Of a DNA stretch of 12,434 bases, positions 1 through 6,924 are shown in pieces. The position numbers were made by a program, and so were the translations under genes. The DNA comes from an uncultured Pseudanabaenaceae cyanobacterium. Lineage in GTDB: Bacteria > Cyanobacteriota > Cyanobacteriia > PCC-9006 > JAAUQQ01. The notes below the pieces were generated by a model that had not been told where the DNA came from, made no database searches, and was given only the letters and a program-made list of their open reading frames with translations. Location of the stretch: positions 1-12,434 of the forward strand of contig CALLPZ010000421.1 of NCBI GenBank assembly GCA_938015405.1, in the 5' to 3' direction. Positions within the stretch are counted from its first letter, which is position 1. Every line of letters starts with the position of its first letter.

Positions 1-3
1 TTT

Positions 4-155
4 GAGACGCCAACGATTACGCCCCATACGCCTCGTCATCGTGTGGTGCTAGCTAAGGTGGCGTAGGTCTCTAGAAAAGCACAACTAAATGACTCTCCTC
101 GCCGTGATGCGGGAACCCTAAGCCAGACTCCGTTCTCAACACGGAGTCTAAGGGT
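4..155. ncRNA. Possible structured RNA or long leader (nested inverted repeats)
   Basis: This stretch has no convincing ORF but several inverted repeats. GAGAC (4-8) pairs with GTCTC (67-71), and inside it TACGCC (18-23) pairs with GGCGTA (60-65). GTGCT (46-50) could alternatively pair with AGCAC (78-82). A second strong hairpin has AGACTCCG (125-132) pairing with CGGAGTCT (142-149) over a 9-nt loop, extended by ACCCT (115-119) with AGGGT (151-155). No T-run follows, so it is not an ordinary terminator. It does not look like tRNA, tmRNA, RNase P RNA or SRP RNA by their conserved cores. It may be the end of an RNA gene cut by the window edge, a leader of the mutase gene at 264, or a remnant of a mobile structured element. 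The strand is undetermined. Confidence 0.35.
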
Positions 156-263
156 GCAAGAACTAGGTAGCAATTAATACTTCTCTTTCCGGGCAGAAAA
201 TATCTCCTCAAGAAAGAAAATTAAGGTATCGTTGCCCCAAGACGCGCACCCTCAGCAATTCCC

Positions 264-1724
264 ATGGCCCACGTCCCCCCCAGCATCAAGACTCCCGGTA
301 AAATCAAATTCGGTACCGACGGCTGGCGCGGCATTATTGCCGAAGACTTTACCTTCGAGCGCCTCTACAAGGCCGCAACTGCTGGAGCTCAGGTTCTTAA
401 AGAAGTCTACGGACCTGAGACCGGCAGTAATACCGTCATCATTGGCTACGATCGCCGCTTCCTCGCCGAAGAATTTGCCCAGACTGCTGCCACGGCCGCT
501 CGTGCCGTAGGCCTCGACGTGGTTATGTCCGACGGCTACGCACCCACACCTGCCTTTAGCTATGCCGCCAAGGATCAAGGTGCCCTAGGTGCCCTGGTGA
601 TTACTGCCAGCCATAACCCTGGTACCTATTCTGGCCTCAAGCTCAAAGGCGCATTTGGCGGCTCTGTCCCCCCTGACGTGACTGAGAAGGTGGAAGCCTT
701 GCTCGAAACTGGTGCTCTACCAGAAGCACCGGCTCCTGCTGAATTGCCTAGCTTTGATCCCTGGACCAACTATTGCCAGGCGCTGAAGCACAAGGTTGAT
801 GTGGCAGCGATTCAGGCGGCTGTCAAAGAAGGCCGTCTGCAAATCTTCTCTGATGTGATGTACGGCGCAGCGGCGACGGGTCTGGCTCGCATTCTTGATG
901 TGGATGTGACTGAGCTGCACGGCCATCGCGATCCGCTGTTTGGTGGTGGCGCACCGGAGCCTTTGGAGCGGCATTTGTCGGAGTTGCAAGGGACCATTCG
1001 CGATCGCGCCAATCAAGATGCCCTAGCCGTGGGCTTTGTTTTTGATGGTGATGCTGACCGCATTGCGGCTGTGGATGCCAAAGGCAATTTCCTCAGTTCC
1101 CAGGTGCTGATTCCCATCCTCACCGAGCATCTGGCATCCCGCCGGGGCCTGACGGGGGAAGTGATTAAAACCGTCAGTGGTTCTGATCTGATGCCCAAGG
1201 TGGCAGAGTTGTTTGGACTTGCGGTTCACGAAACAGCGGTGGGCTACAAGTACATCGCCGATCGCATGCTCCAGGTTCCCGTCCTGATCGGTGGTGAGGA
1301 GTCTGGCGGCATTGGCTATGGCAGCCATATTCCTGAGCGGGATGCCCTGTTGGCGGCGCTGTACTTGCTAGAAGCGATCGTCCAGTCGGATACCGAGTTA
1401 GGCGGTCTTTACAAGAGCCTTCAGGAACGCACTGGTTTTGATGCCGCCTATGACCGAGCTGACTTGCCCCTGGGGAGTGATGAGGCCAAGGCTCAGGTGA
1501 AGGCAAACCTCAGTGGTGACAGTCGCCCGACAGAAATTGCCGGTCAAGCTGTGACCGATTGCATTACCACTGATGGCTTTAAGTTCCGCTTGGCTGACGG
1601 ACGTTGGCTGATGATTCGTTTCAGCGGAACTGAGCCGTTGCTGCGTCTCTATTGCGAAGCGGCGACGCTGGACGATGTGCAGGCGACTCTCGCTTGGGCT
1701 AAGGACTGGGCGGGTCAATTCTAA
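264..1724 (+). CDS. Phosphoglucomutase/phosphomannomutase family protein
   Basis: This is an alpha-D-phosphohexomutase, a cytosolic enzyme that interconverts hexose 1-phosphates and 6-phosphates through a bisphosphate intermediate. It feeds glycogen, sugar-nucleotide and polysaccharide synthesis. The 486 aa length and all four active-site elements fit the family. The N-terminal FGTDGWRG motif is present. The phosphoserine loop TASHNP lies at 114-119, with Ser116 as the phosphorylated residue. The Mg2+ loop DGDADR lies at 261-266, the sugar-selecting GEESGG at 344-349, and the phosphate-binding RFSGTEP at 452-458. The ATG at 264 is kept because the conserved N-terminus begins about 15 residues later; no clear Shine-Dalgarno precedes it. 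Glucose versus mannose preference cannot be read from these motifs, and a glucosamine-specific GlmM is less likely from the overall sequence. No gene on the same strand is close enough to suggest an operon. Confidence 0.93.
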   Translation: MAHVPPSIKTPGKIKFGTDGWRGIIAEDFTFERLYKAATAGAQVLKEVYGPETGSNTVIIGYDRRFLAEEFAQTAATAARAVGLDVVMSDGYAPTPAFSYAAKDQGALGALVITASHNPGTYSGLKLKGAFGGSVPPDVTEKVEALLETGALPEAPAPAELPSFDPWTNYCQALKHKVDVAAIQAAVKEGRLQIFSDVMYGAAATGLARILDVDVTELHGHRDPLFGGGAPEPLERHLSELQGTIRDRANQDALAVGFVFDGDADRIAAVDAKGNFLSSQVLIPILTEHLASRRGLTGEVIKTVSGSDLMPKVAELFGLAVHETAVGYKYIADRMLQVPVLIGGEESGGIGYGSHIPERDALLAALYLLEAIVQSDTELGGLYKSLQERTGFDAAYDRADLPLGSDEAKAQVKANLSGDSRPTEIAGQAVTDCITTDGFKFRLADGRWLMIRFSGTEPLLRLYCEAATLDDVQATLAWAKDWAGQF

Positions 1725-1800
1725 GTTGATGTCTCTGGTCTGAATGGCTGGCTGGATAGGGGCTGGTTAAAGCCCCAGGGCCCCTACCCTAAGGCCGTTC

Positions 1801-1854
1801 CTTCTACCTGGTTGCTATCTTCTACCCGGTTGCTATCTTCTACCCGGTTGCTGA
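1801..1854. repeat. Three tandem copies of an 18-bp repeat
   Basis: The unit CTTCTACCYGGTTGCTAT begins at 1801, 1819 and 1837. The first copy has T and the others C at the ninth base, and the third copy ends in GA instead of AT as it merges into the palindrome at 1845-1870. The array lies in the gap between the mutase gene and the HpsJ-like gene. It looks like local slippage or duplication of one arm of the adjacent palindrome. Confidence 0.8.
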
Positions 1855-1870
1855 GCTTGTCGAAGCACCG
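1845..1870. repeat. REP-like imperfect palindrome
   Basis: Outer arms CGGT (1845-1848) and ACCG (1867-1870) flank GCTT/AAGC around a GTCG loop. The core reads GGTTGCTGAGCTTGTCGAAG, which resembles the interspersed GTTGCTGAGC...GTCGAAG palindromes common in intergenic DNA of cyanobacteria and other bacteria. It lies 30 bp before the HpsJ-like start codon, so it would be in that gene's leader. Only one copy is visible in the window, so the assignment to a dispersed family comes from memory of such repeats. Confidence 0.5.
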
Positions 1871-1899
1871 CTTCTCAACACTTCTACTTCTCAACTCCT

Positions 1900-2655
1900 A
1901 TGGTTGCTTTTCGCCCGAACAACGCCGCTCCCATCGCCCTGGCTCTCAAAGGTATTGGCTGCATTTTGCTGGCGATCGCCCTGATTGACTATCTCGTTCT
2001 GCTGTTTCCCCTAGACCTGGGAGATCCCCAGTGGCGCTTCCAGCTCTCGTCCCAGGTGGTGGACCGTGGCGTGTTGCCGCTGTTGGGCATTGCCATTCTG
2101 GGCCTGTCCATTTGGGTGGAGCAGCTGTCGGAGTTGTCTTCCAAGGGCGTGATGAAGCCCGTCATGATGGTGGCTTCTGCGGCGTTGACCCTGTTGTTCT
2201 TCATCGTGGGGCCGATGCACTTCGTGGATGCAGGCAAGGCCAGTGCCAGTGCCACTCGCCAAGTCAACAACCGAGCTGACCAAGCTGAGGTGCAGTTGGA
2301 GGCACGGTTGCAGCAGGAACGGGCTCAAATCAATGCTGTGATTAGTGACCCCAGTCAGCTGCAGGACTTGGAGGCACAGCTGGCTAGTGGCGATATTCCT
2401 GAAGATGCCAAGGAACGTTTGACCACGATCAAAGACAACCTGGTTCGCTTTAAGGAAGATCCCAGCCTGTTGGAAGCCCAGCAGGAAAGCACTCGCAACC
2501 GTGCCCTTTCTGCCATTCGTAGCTCAGGGCTTGAAGAGAGCAACCGCGTGGCCTTGGAATTCCGCAAGTCCCGAATTCGCGTTCCCTTGAGCAGCTTCAT
2601 GTTGGCAGGGGCCTTTATGTTCATCTTCTGGACGGGCTTTACCCAGGCGCGTTAG
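1900..2655 (+). CDS. HpsJ-like membrane protein
   Basis: This 251 aa membrane protein resembles the cyanobacterial HpsJ family, named after hormogonium polysaccharide secretion genes in Nostoc and also noted near cyanoexosortase systems. Predicted membrane spans are at about 11-37, 57-74, 85-107 and 230-248. Between spans three and four lies a charged, Glu/Gln/Arg-rich segment (about 117-225) likely to form coiled coil. The family-like stretch SQVVDRGVLPLLGIAI (51-66) is the main basis for the name. The biochemical role of HpsJ is not established; a part in exopolysaccharide export or assembly is inferred from the family name. No hps genes or exosortase lie next to it here, so the gene stands alone. 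A strong terminator follows. The ATG at 1900 begins just upstream of the first span. Confidence 0.72.
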   Translation: MVAFRPNNAAPIALALKGIGCILLAIALIDYLVLLFPLDLGDPQWRFQLSSQVVDRGVLPLLGIAILGLSIWVEQLSELSSKGVMKPVMMVASAALTLLFFIVGPMHFVDAGKASASATRQVNNRADQAEVQLEARLQQERAQINAVISDPSQLQDLEAQLASGDIPEDAKERLTTIKDNLVRFKEDPSLLEAQQESTRNRALSAIRSSGLEESNRVALEFRKSRIRVPLSSFMLAGAFMFIFWTGFTQAR

Positions 2656-2722
2656 TGCTTCGTTGAGCTTTGGGGCCGATTTGATTTAGTCATCTAGCTC
2701 GCTCTCCCTTGCTTACGACAAC

Positions 2723-2763
2723 AGGCCATCGTCAGAGGAAAGCCCTCTCGCGATGGCCTTTTT
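2723..2763 (+). terminator. Rho-independent terminator after the HpsJ-like gene
   Basis: AGGCCATCG (2723-2731) pairs with CGATGGCCT (2751-2759), and an inner AGAGG/CCTCT helix (2734-2738 with 2744-2748) closes a 5-nt loop. Five T residues end the stem (2759-2763). This is a classic intrinsic terminator about 70 bp after the stop codon, and it separates this gene from rdgB. Confidence 0.88.
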
Positions 2764-2857
2764 CTATGGCTTTTGGTCTATGGCCGCCTTTTCCCCGTTA
2801 AGATGACAAACGTCCTCGATGTGGGGATGTTGGGTGAGAGATCTGGTTTCAGATTGT

Positions 2858-2883
2858 CTGAAGCAACGTTGCCTGAAGCGACG
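2858..2883. repeat. Short direct repeat with internal palindrome upstream of rdgB
   Basis: CTGAAGCAACG (2858-2868) is repeated as CTGAAGCGACG (2873-2883), 15 bp apart, and the perfect palindrome GCAACGTTGC (2863-2872) overlaps the first copy and the spacer. It lies 50-75 bp before the rdgB start, in the probable promoter region. It could bind a regulator, but no known operator consensus was recognised. Confidence 0.4.
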
Positions 2884-2932
2884 GTATGAACCCAAGATTG
2901 CCTGTCCAATAAGAAGCTGATTTAGGGGTCGC

Positions 2933-3511
2933 ATGAAAACGCTGGTTGTCGCCACGGGGAACCCCGGCAAGCTTAAGGAAATGCAGCGTTATTTGGCTGA
3001 GACGGACTGGAAGTTGCAGCTGAAGCCGTCAGAGCTGGATGTGGAGGAAACCGGAGAAACCTTCATTGCGAATGCTCGTTTGAAGGCTTGTCAGGTGGCT
3101 CAGGCGACGGGGAAATGGGCGATCGCCGATGACTCTGGCTTGGCGGTCAATGCTCTGGACGGTGCACCGGGGATCTACTCCGCCCGCTACGGCAAGGATG
3201 ATGCCGATCGCATTGACCGGGTTCTGCGGGAGCTAGGCCCCCATCCAGATCGTTCTGCTGAGTTTATTTGCGCCATGGTGGTGGCCCGTCCCGATGGCTC
3301 TGTGGCTTTGGAGGAGCAGGGCATTTGTCCGGGGGAGATTTTGCCATCGCCTCGGGGGGCGGATGGGTTTGGCTATGACCCGATTTTCTTTGTGCCGGAG
3401 GCCAATCGCACCTTTGCAGAGATGACGCCGGAGCAAAAGCATGAGCTGAGCCACCGGGGTCGTGCGTTTGCCTTGCTCTTACCACAGCTGCAGGCCTTGA
3501 AGATTGGCTAG
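2933..3511 (+). CDS. rdgB: RdgB/HAM1 XTP/dITP pyrophosphatase
   Basis: This is a nucleotide-pool sanitising enzyme of the HAM1/RdgB family. It hydrolyses deaminated purine nucleoside triphosphates (dITP, dXTP, ITP, XTP) to the monophosphate and pyrophosphate, keeping them out of DNA and RNA. The 192 aa length is standard. Visible motifs are the substrate loop TGNPGK (8-13), DDSGL (66-70) carrying the catalytic and metal-binding aspartates, GFGYDPIF (145-152), and SHRGRA (173-178) for base recognition. The ATG is preceded by AGGGG at about 5 nt spacing, which supports this start. The phosphate permease starts about 40 bp after the stop with no terminator between, so the two are probably co-transcribed. 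Both touch phosphate metabolism, but no mechanistic link is known to me. Confidence 0.95.
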   Translation: MKTLVVATGNPGKLKEMQRYLAETDWKLQLKPSELDVEETGETFIANARLKACQVAQATGKWAIADDSGLAVNALDGAPGIYSARYGKDDADRIDRVLRELGPHPDRSAEFICAMVVARPDGSVALEEQGICPGEILPSPRGADGFGYDPIFFVPEANRTFAEMTPEQKHELSHRGRAFALLLPQLQALKIG

Positions 3512-3551
3512 GCGGCGGAACGGGAGTCACGCTGAATGCACTTAGGGCCGC

Positions 3552-4838
3552 TTGAGAGCGGCATTTGGGGTGGCGATGTTGCTTGCCGTTGCGATTCTAT
3601 TGGCGCTGTATTTGGCCTTTAACCTGGGGGCCAATGACGTTGCCAATGCCATGGGAACCTCTGTGGGCTCGAAGGCGGTGACCCTGGGGCAGGCGATCGC
3701 CATTGCCGGTGTCTTGGAGTTCAGTGGGGCAATGCTGCTGGGCCAGAATGTCTCGGCCCGGCTGATTACCGGCATTATTGTGCCGGAGCGTTGGCAGGCG
3801 AGCCCGGAGCAGTGGCTGGGGGCCATGGTGGCGGTGCTGCTGACGGCGGGCCTGTGGCTGAATATAGCGACGGTTAAGGGGCTACCGGTTTCGGCTTCCC
3901 ATACGGTGGTGGGTGCGCTGACTGGAGTGGGGCTTGTGGCAGCCGGCCCCGGGGTGATCCGCTGGTCCACGCTGGGCTTGATTTCTACGGCCTGGGTTGT
4001 GACGCCTTTGGTGAGTGGTGTGATTGCGGCAGGATTTTACGGCCTGGTGCAGCGTGGGATTTTGTTTCAGTCTGATTCGAGGCAAGCTTTGGGGGAGTGG
4101 ATTCCTTGGCTGAGCGTGGCTTTGTTTGGCCTGTTGGGGAGTGCGGTGTTTCCAGCTTTGATTGAGCGATCGCCGCTATCTAGACTCCCCTTGCCTCAGC
4201 ATGATCTGTGGCTCTTACTCGGTGCGTTGGGTGTGTTGGGATTGAGCAGTCTCGCGTTGGTAACCCTGAGAGAGTCTGCTGGAACAGTGGATGCCATGGC
4301 TGAGCCTGGGATTCTTGTGGCTGGGATTGAAAAGGTCTTTGGTCGTTTCCAAGTGACCAGTGCGAGCTTTGTGGCCTTTGCCCATGGGGCCAATGATGTA
4401 GGCAATGCTGTGGCACCCATGGGAGTCATTGTGCTGATTCTTCAAACGGGGCAGCTACCGACGGAGCACTTTGCCCTGCCCCTATGGATTTTGGCCCTGG
4501 GAGGCTTCGGCATTGTGGCGGGGCTGGCTCTGTTGGGACATCGCGTGATTCAAACCATTGGTGAAGATTTGATTGAGCTAGAACCGAGCAGCGGTTTTTG
4601 CGCAGAGCTGGCTACGGCAGCCACGGTGCTGACTGCTTCTGTTCTGGGATTGCCGGTGTCTACGTCTCACGCCTTGGTGGGAGCGGTCGTTGGCGTGGGC
4701 TGGGTTAAAACGAGGGATATTCGCCAAATCCGCCTAGAGACGGTGGGTCGTATTGCTTTGACCTGGGGGGTGACTGTTCCAGCAGCAGCAGCGATCGCGG
4801 CCCTGTTCTTCCAGCTCTTCTCTAACTTACTGCTGTAA
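3552..4838 (+). CDS. Inorganic phosphate transporter, Pit (PHO-4) family
   Basis: This integral membrane permease is of the PHO-4/Pit family, which imports inorganic phosphate, usually as a metal-phosphate complex driven by the proton or sodium gradient. At 428 aa it has the inverted-repeat layout of the family. GANDVANA begins at residue 26 in the first half and AHGANDVGNA at 277 in the second. The paired motifs PVSASHTVVGALTGVG (112-127) and PVSTSHALVGAVVGVG (368-383) follow. About ten hydrophobic spans are visible. The start given is TTG, with AGGG a few bases upstream; an ATG eight codons later (3576) is an equally good start and still keeps the first span. It follows rdgB by 40 bp. No clear Pho box was found. 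Sulfate or another oxyanion is possible, but phosphate is the default for this family. Confidence 0.92.
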   Translation: MRAAFGVAMLLAVAILLALYLAFNLGANDVANAMGTSVGSKAVTLGQAIAIAGVLEFSGAMLLGQNVSARLITGIIVPERWQASPEQWLGAMVAVLLTAGLWLNIATVKGLPVSASHTVVGALTGVGLVAAGPGVIRWSTLGLISTAWVVTPLVSGVIAAGFYGLVQRGILFQSDSRQALGEWIPWLSVALFGLLGSAVFPALIERSPLSRLPLPQHDLWLLLGALGVLGLSSLALVTLRESAGTVDAMAEPGILVAGIEKVFGRFQVTSASFVAFAHGANDVGNAVAPMGVIVLILQTGQLPTEHFALPLWILALGGFGIVAGLALLGHRVIQTIGEDLIELEPSSGFCAELATAATVLTASVLGLPVSTSHALVGAVVGVGWVKTRDIRQIRLETVGRIALTWGVTVPAAAAIAALFFQLFSNLLL

Positions 4839-4859
4839 ATATCGATTTCTGGATGTCTG

Positions 4860-4883
4860 GAATGGGTTGGGCACATCCCATTC
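4860..4883 (+). terminator. Possible weak terminator after the phosphate permease gene
   Basis: GAATGGG (4860-4866) pairs with CCCATTC (4877-4883), with two more pairs after a T-T mismatch. The T-run (4906-4912) is about 22 nt downstream, too far for a typical intrinsic terminator. It is the only candidate after the permease stop codon. Confidence 0.25.
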
Positions 4884-4936
4884 TCGCCACAGTATTTGTA
4901 ACGAATTTTTTTAAAGACTCAACGAAGGATGAGTTG

Positions 4937-5155
4937 TTACAGGAAGCCTCTCGTAATATAAGCAACATAAATTGTCCGGCGTTTACACGTATGGCAGCGG
5001 CCTAACTTCTTAGGACGCTTGGGAGTCTCATTGCTGGCCAACATCTTTAATTTTGACGAAAGATGAATGTCCGATTCCGTGATGAGAGCAGCGATCGTCT
5101 TGGCTGATGTGAGGGGCTGTTGAGCTTTCTCTCGCTTGGTAAGACTGAGTCCCAT
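4937..5155 (-). CDS. Possible small basic protein, unrecognised
   Basis: This minus-strand ORF of 72 aa occupies a 436-bp stretch with no plus-strand gene. It is Lys/Arg-rich and ends with a CHTCKRR cluster, so it has a single CxxC pair. I do not recognise the family. In its favour are placement in an otherwise empty interval, fairly balanced codon use and a divergent arrangement with the gene at 5275. Against it are the lack of a clear Shine-Dalgarno, the short length and the absence of a known motif. The frame stays open up to an ATG at 5224, which would give 95 aa; the inner ATG at 5155 is chosen only because the extension looks less protein-like. It may be spurious. Confidence 0.3.
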   Translation of the reverse strand: MGLSLTKREKAQQPLTSAKTIAALITESDIHLSSKLKMLASNETPKRPKKLGRCHTCKRRTIYVAYITRGFL

Positions 5156-5274
5156 TACTTCAGGCGCTGGGCAAAGGATTGGACTTTCCTGGATTGCCTC
5201 ATGTCGAGTCTGCCCTCTTTGCATCTAGCCAATCAGGCCAATGTCCGAAGCATTATTTTGTTTGGGATTTAGCT

Positions 5275-6057
5275 ATGAAACTTCTTATTGTCCTGGCGTT
5301 CTCTGGGATGGGACTGTTTGTTTTTTACCTTTGGATTCAAGCGCGATCACTCCAGCAATTTGACCGCAAGATGTTGCCGCTCTTAGCCAAGCTGCTGAGG
5401 AATCCGACCCTACAACCGGAGCACCAGCGCTTTCTGGAGGCTTTACGAGAGCGAGATCAGCGTCTAGAAGAGATTAAGTCTAAGGCGCTGAACCTCGGCT
5501 TTACCTATGCACCGTCGACGGTTGTGCGCGATCGCTTGCTGGCCCATCTGGCTCTAAATCCTGATGATGAGCTGGGTCATGAGCGCTTTGTGGCGACTTT
5601 CCAGAAGGTAGATTATCTCTCTGATGTGAGTCTCCTAGAGGCCTTGTTGCAGCAGTCCGTGGAGAGTCAAACTGCCTTAGCCCAGGAGCGTGTCGAGCTT
5701 TGTTTGGGGAAAGCCATTGCCCTTTCTCCTTCTTTGATGCCAACTTTGCGGGCCTATCTGTTTGATACGCCGATCACCTTTGGTTCAGCCCGGAGCTTTT
5801 ACAGTGGCGTAACCAAGCTGTTTCGCTTGCCGGTGGATCAGCGCCAGCGCCTCTACAACATGACTTTGGAGCTTCTGCGTCAAAATCCCCGTAGTGTTGC
5901 GGCGCGACAGTTGGTGTTGGATGTGGGTCGTTGGCACTTTGGTAAGTCCCATGACAATGGCAGTCCGACCTTGTTTGATGATGAGCGGATTCGCCATGAC
6001 ATTCAGATGGCAACGTCGTCGGGCCAGGTGATAGAGCCTGTGGCGGGGCTGATTTAA
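5275..6057 (+). CDS. Membrane-anchored protein of unknown function
   Basis: I do not recognise this 260 aa protein by function. Residues 2-20 form one hydrophobic span that would act as an uncleaved anchor. The rest is soluble, mostly helical and Leu/Arg/Glu-rich, with a probable coiled coil at about 48-72. Later helices, such as 118-150 and 185-222 (around LRQNPRSVAARQLVLDVGRW), recall helical-repeat proteins, though no TPR consensus is clear. The ATG at 5275 is chosen because the hydrophobic anchor begins there; the frame stays open to a TTG at 5179, but those 32 residues are not signal-like. A strong terminator follows 40 bp after the stop, so it looks monocistronic. The anchor suggests a cytoplasmic-membrane or thylakoid location, with the side of the membrane unknown. 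Confidence 0.8.
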   Translation: MKLLIVLAFSGMGLFVFYLWIQARSLQQFDRKMLPLLAKLLRNPTLQPEHQRFLEALRERDQRLEEIKSKALNLGFTYAPSTVVRDRLLAHLALNPDDELGHERFVATFQKVDYLSDVSLLEALLQQSVESQTALAQERVELCLGKAIALSPSLMPTLRAYLFDTPITFGSARSFYSGVTKLFRLPVDQRQRLYNMTLELLRQNPRSVAARQLVLDVGRWHFGKSHDNGSPTLFDDERIRHDIQMATSSGQVIEPVAGLI

Positions 6058-6094
6058 TTCGAGTTTGGCAAGGGATAACACCTTCACCCTTCTG

Positions 6095-6126
6095 ACCCCG
6101 CTCCCAAGGGAGCGGGGTTGCTTTTT
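6095..6126 (+). terminator. Rho-independent terminator after the gene at 5275
   Basis: A near-perfect GC stem, ACCCCGCTCC (6095-6104) with GGAGCGGGGT (6109-6118), encloses a 4-nt loop and is followed by TTGCTTTTT. It serves the plus-strand gene ending at 6057. On the minus strand no T-run follows the stem, so it would be a poor terminator for the converging DUF92 gene. Confidence 0.9.
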
Positions 6127-6153
6127 GCTTCCTATTCCCTTTGGGACCCAGGG

Positions 6154-6924
6154 TTAGCTGAGTAGTAAGCCGAGGGCGATCGCCACTCCTGCTCCAATCA
6201 CGGTATTGATCACATTCACCAGTTCATTGGTCATCCAGTCGAATTTATCCTGCACGGTGGCACCGATGACGCTTTCAGCATTGGTGGCGATGAAGGCTGC
6301 AATGACACAAATGACCATGCCCAGGGTTGAATTCATCCCCACTGCAAAGCCCACCATGGCAATGAGGAGTGAAGCGGCGGCTCCAGCCACTGTGCCTTCT
6401 AAGCTCACGGCCCCTTCCGTTCCCCGAGGCACAGGTTTAAGCGTGGTGATTAAAAAGGTTCGCTTGCCGTAGGCCTTGCCCACTTCACTGGCGGTGGTGT
6501 CCGAGAGCTTGGTGGCAAAGCTCGCCACATAGCCTAGGGCAAATAGCGAAGCCCAAATCGACGCACCTCCATCACCCCCCAGTTTGGTGATGGCCCAGAA
6601 GCCCAGGGCGCAGGCTGTGCCTGCCGCTGCTGAGCCCCAAACATTCTCAGGACCGCGAGCCCCACCCCGCTTCTCAGCAATGCCAGCCGCTTCTTTTTCT
6701 GCCATGCCAATACGGGTCACGCCGGAGCCCACTAGGAAATAGAACATCACCACGGCATAGCCCGCCCAGCCCAGCGTTCCCCAGACGGTGACTCCCAAGA
6801 CCCAGGCATGGGCAATCCCCATGGGGGTGAGAAGTTTTTTCGGGGCGATCGCGGCGGGCAGCAGCAGGGCTGTGTTGAGCACAATGCCGGTCAGCCAAGG
6901 ATGGTTGAGTAATTCGGTGAACAT
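6154..6924 (-). CDS. DUF92/TIGR00297 family membrane protein (VTE6-like, candidate phytyl-phosphate kinase)
   Basis: This 256 aa polytopic membrane protein belongs to the DUF92 (TIGR00297) family. Conserved blocks are KRGGARGPENVWGSA (85-99), the signature ATKLSDTTASEVGKAYGK (137-154), PRGTEGAVSLEGT (166-178) and NAESVIGA (215-222). Hydrophobic spans lie near 12-26, 38-67, 99-113, 122-139, 178-215 and 238-255. The plant member VTE6 and its Synechocystis homologue are reported to phosphorylate phytyl phosphate to phytyl diphosphate, recycling chlorophyll-derived phytol into tocopherol. That role is transferred here by family membership; other DUF92 proteins have no known activity. The start is the ATG just before the first span, without a good Shine-Dalgarno. 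It is the only confident minus-strand gene and converges with the gene at 5275. Confidence 0.9.
   Translation of the reverse strand: MFTELLNHPWLTGIVLNTALLLPAAIAPKKLLTPMGIAHAWVLGVTVWGTLGWAGYAVVMFYFLVGSGVTRIGMAEKEAAGIAEKRGGARGPENVWGSAAAGTACALGFWAITKLGGDGGASIWASLFALGYVASFATKLSDTTASEVGKAYGKRTFLITTLKPVPRGTEGAVSLEGTVAGAAASLLIAMVGFAVGMNSTLGMVICVIAAFIATNAESVIGATVQDKFDWMTNELVNVINTVIGAGVAIALGLLLS

Noticed and set aside
1759..1776. GGGGCT/AGCCCC hairpin after the mutase gene, considered as terminator
   Set aside because: Only a 6-bp stem with no T-run after it; competing pairings with the following CCCC tract make it ambiguous.
5179..5274. N-terminal extension of the protein starting at 5275
   Set aside because: A TTG start without support; the hydrophobic anchor begins at the ATG at 5275, and the extension overlaps the divergent upstream region.
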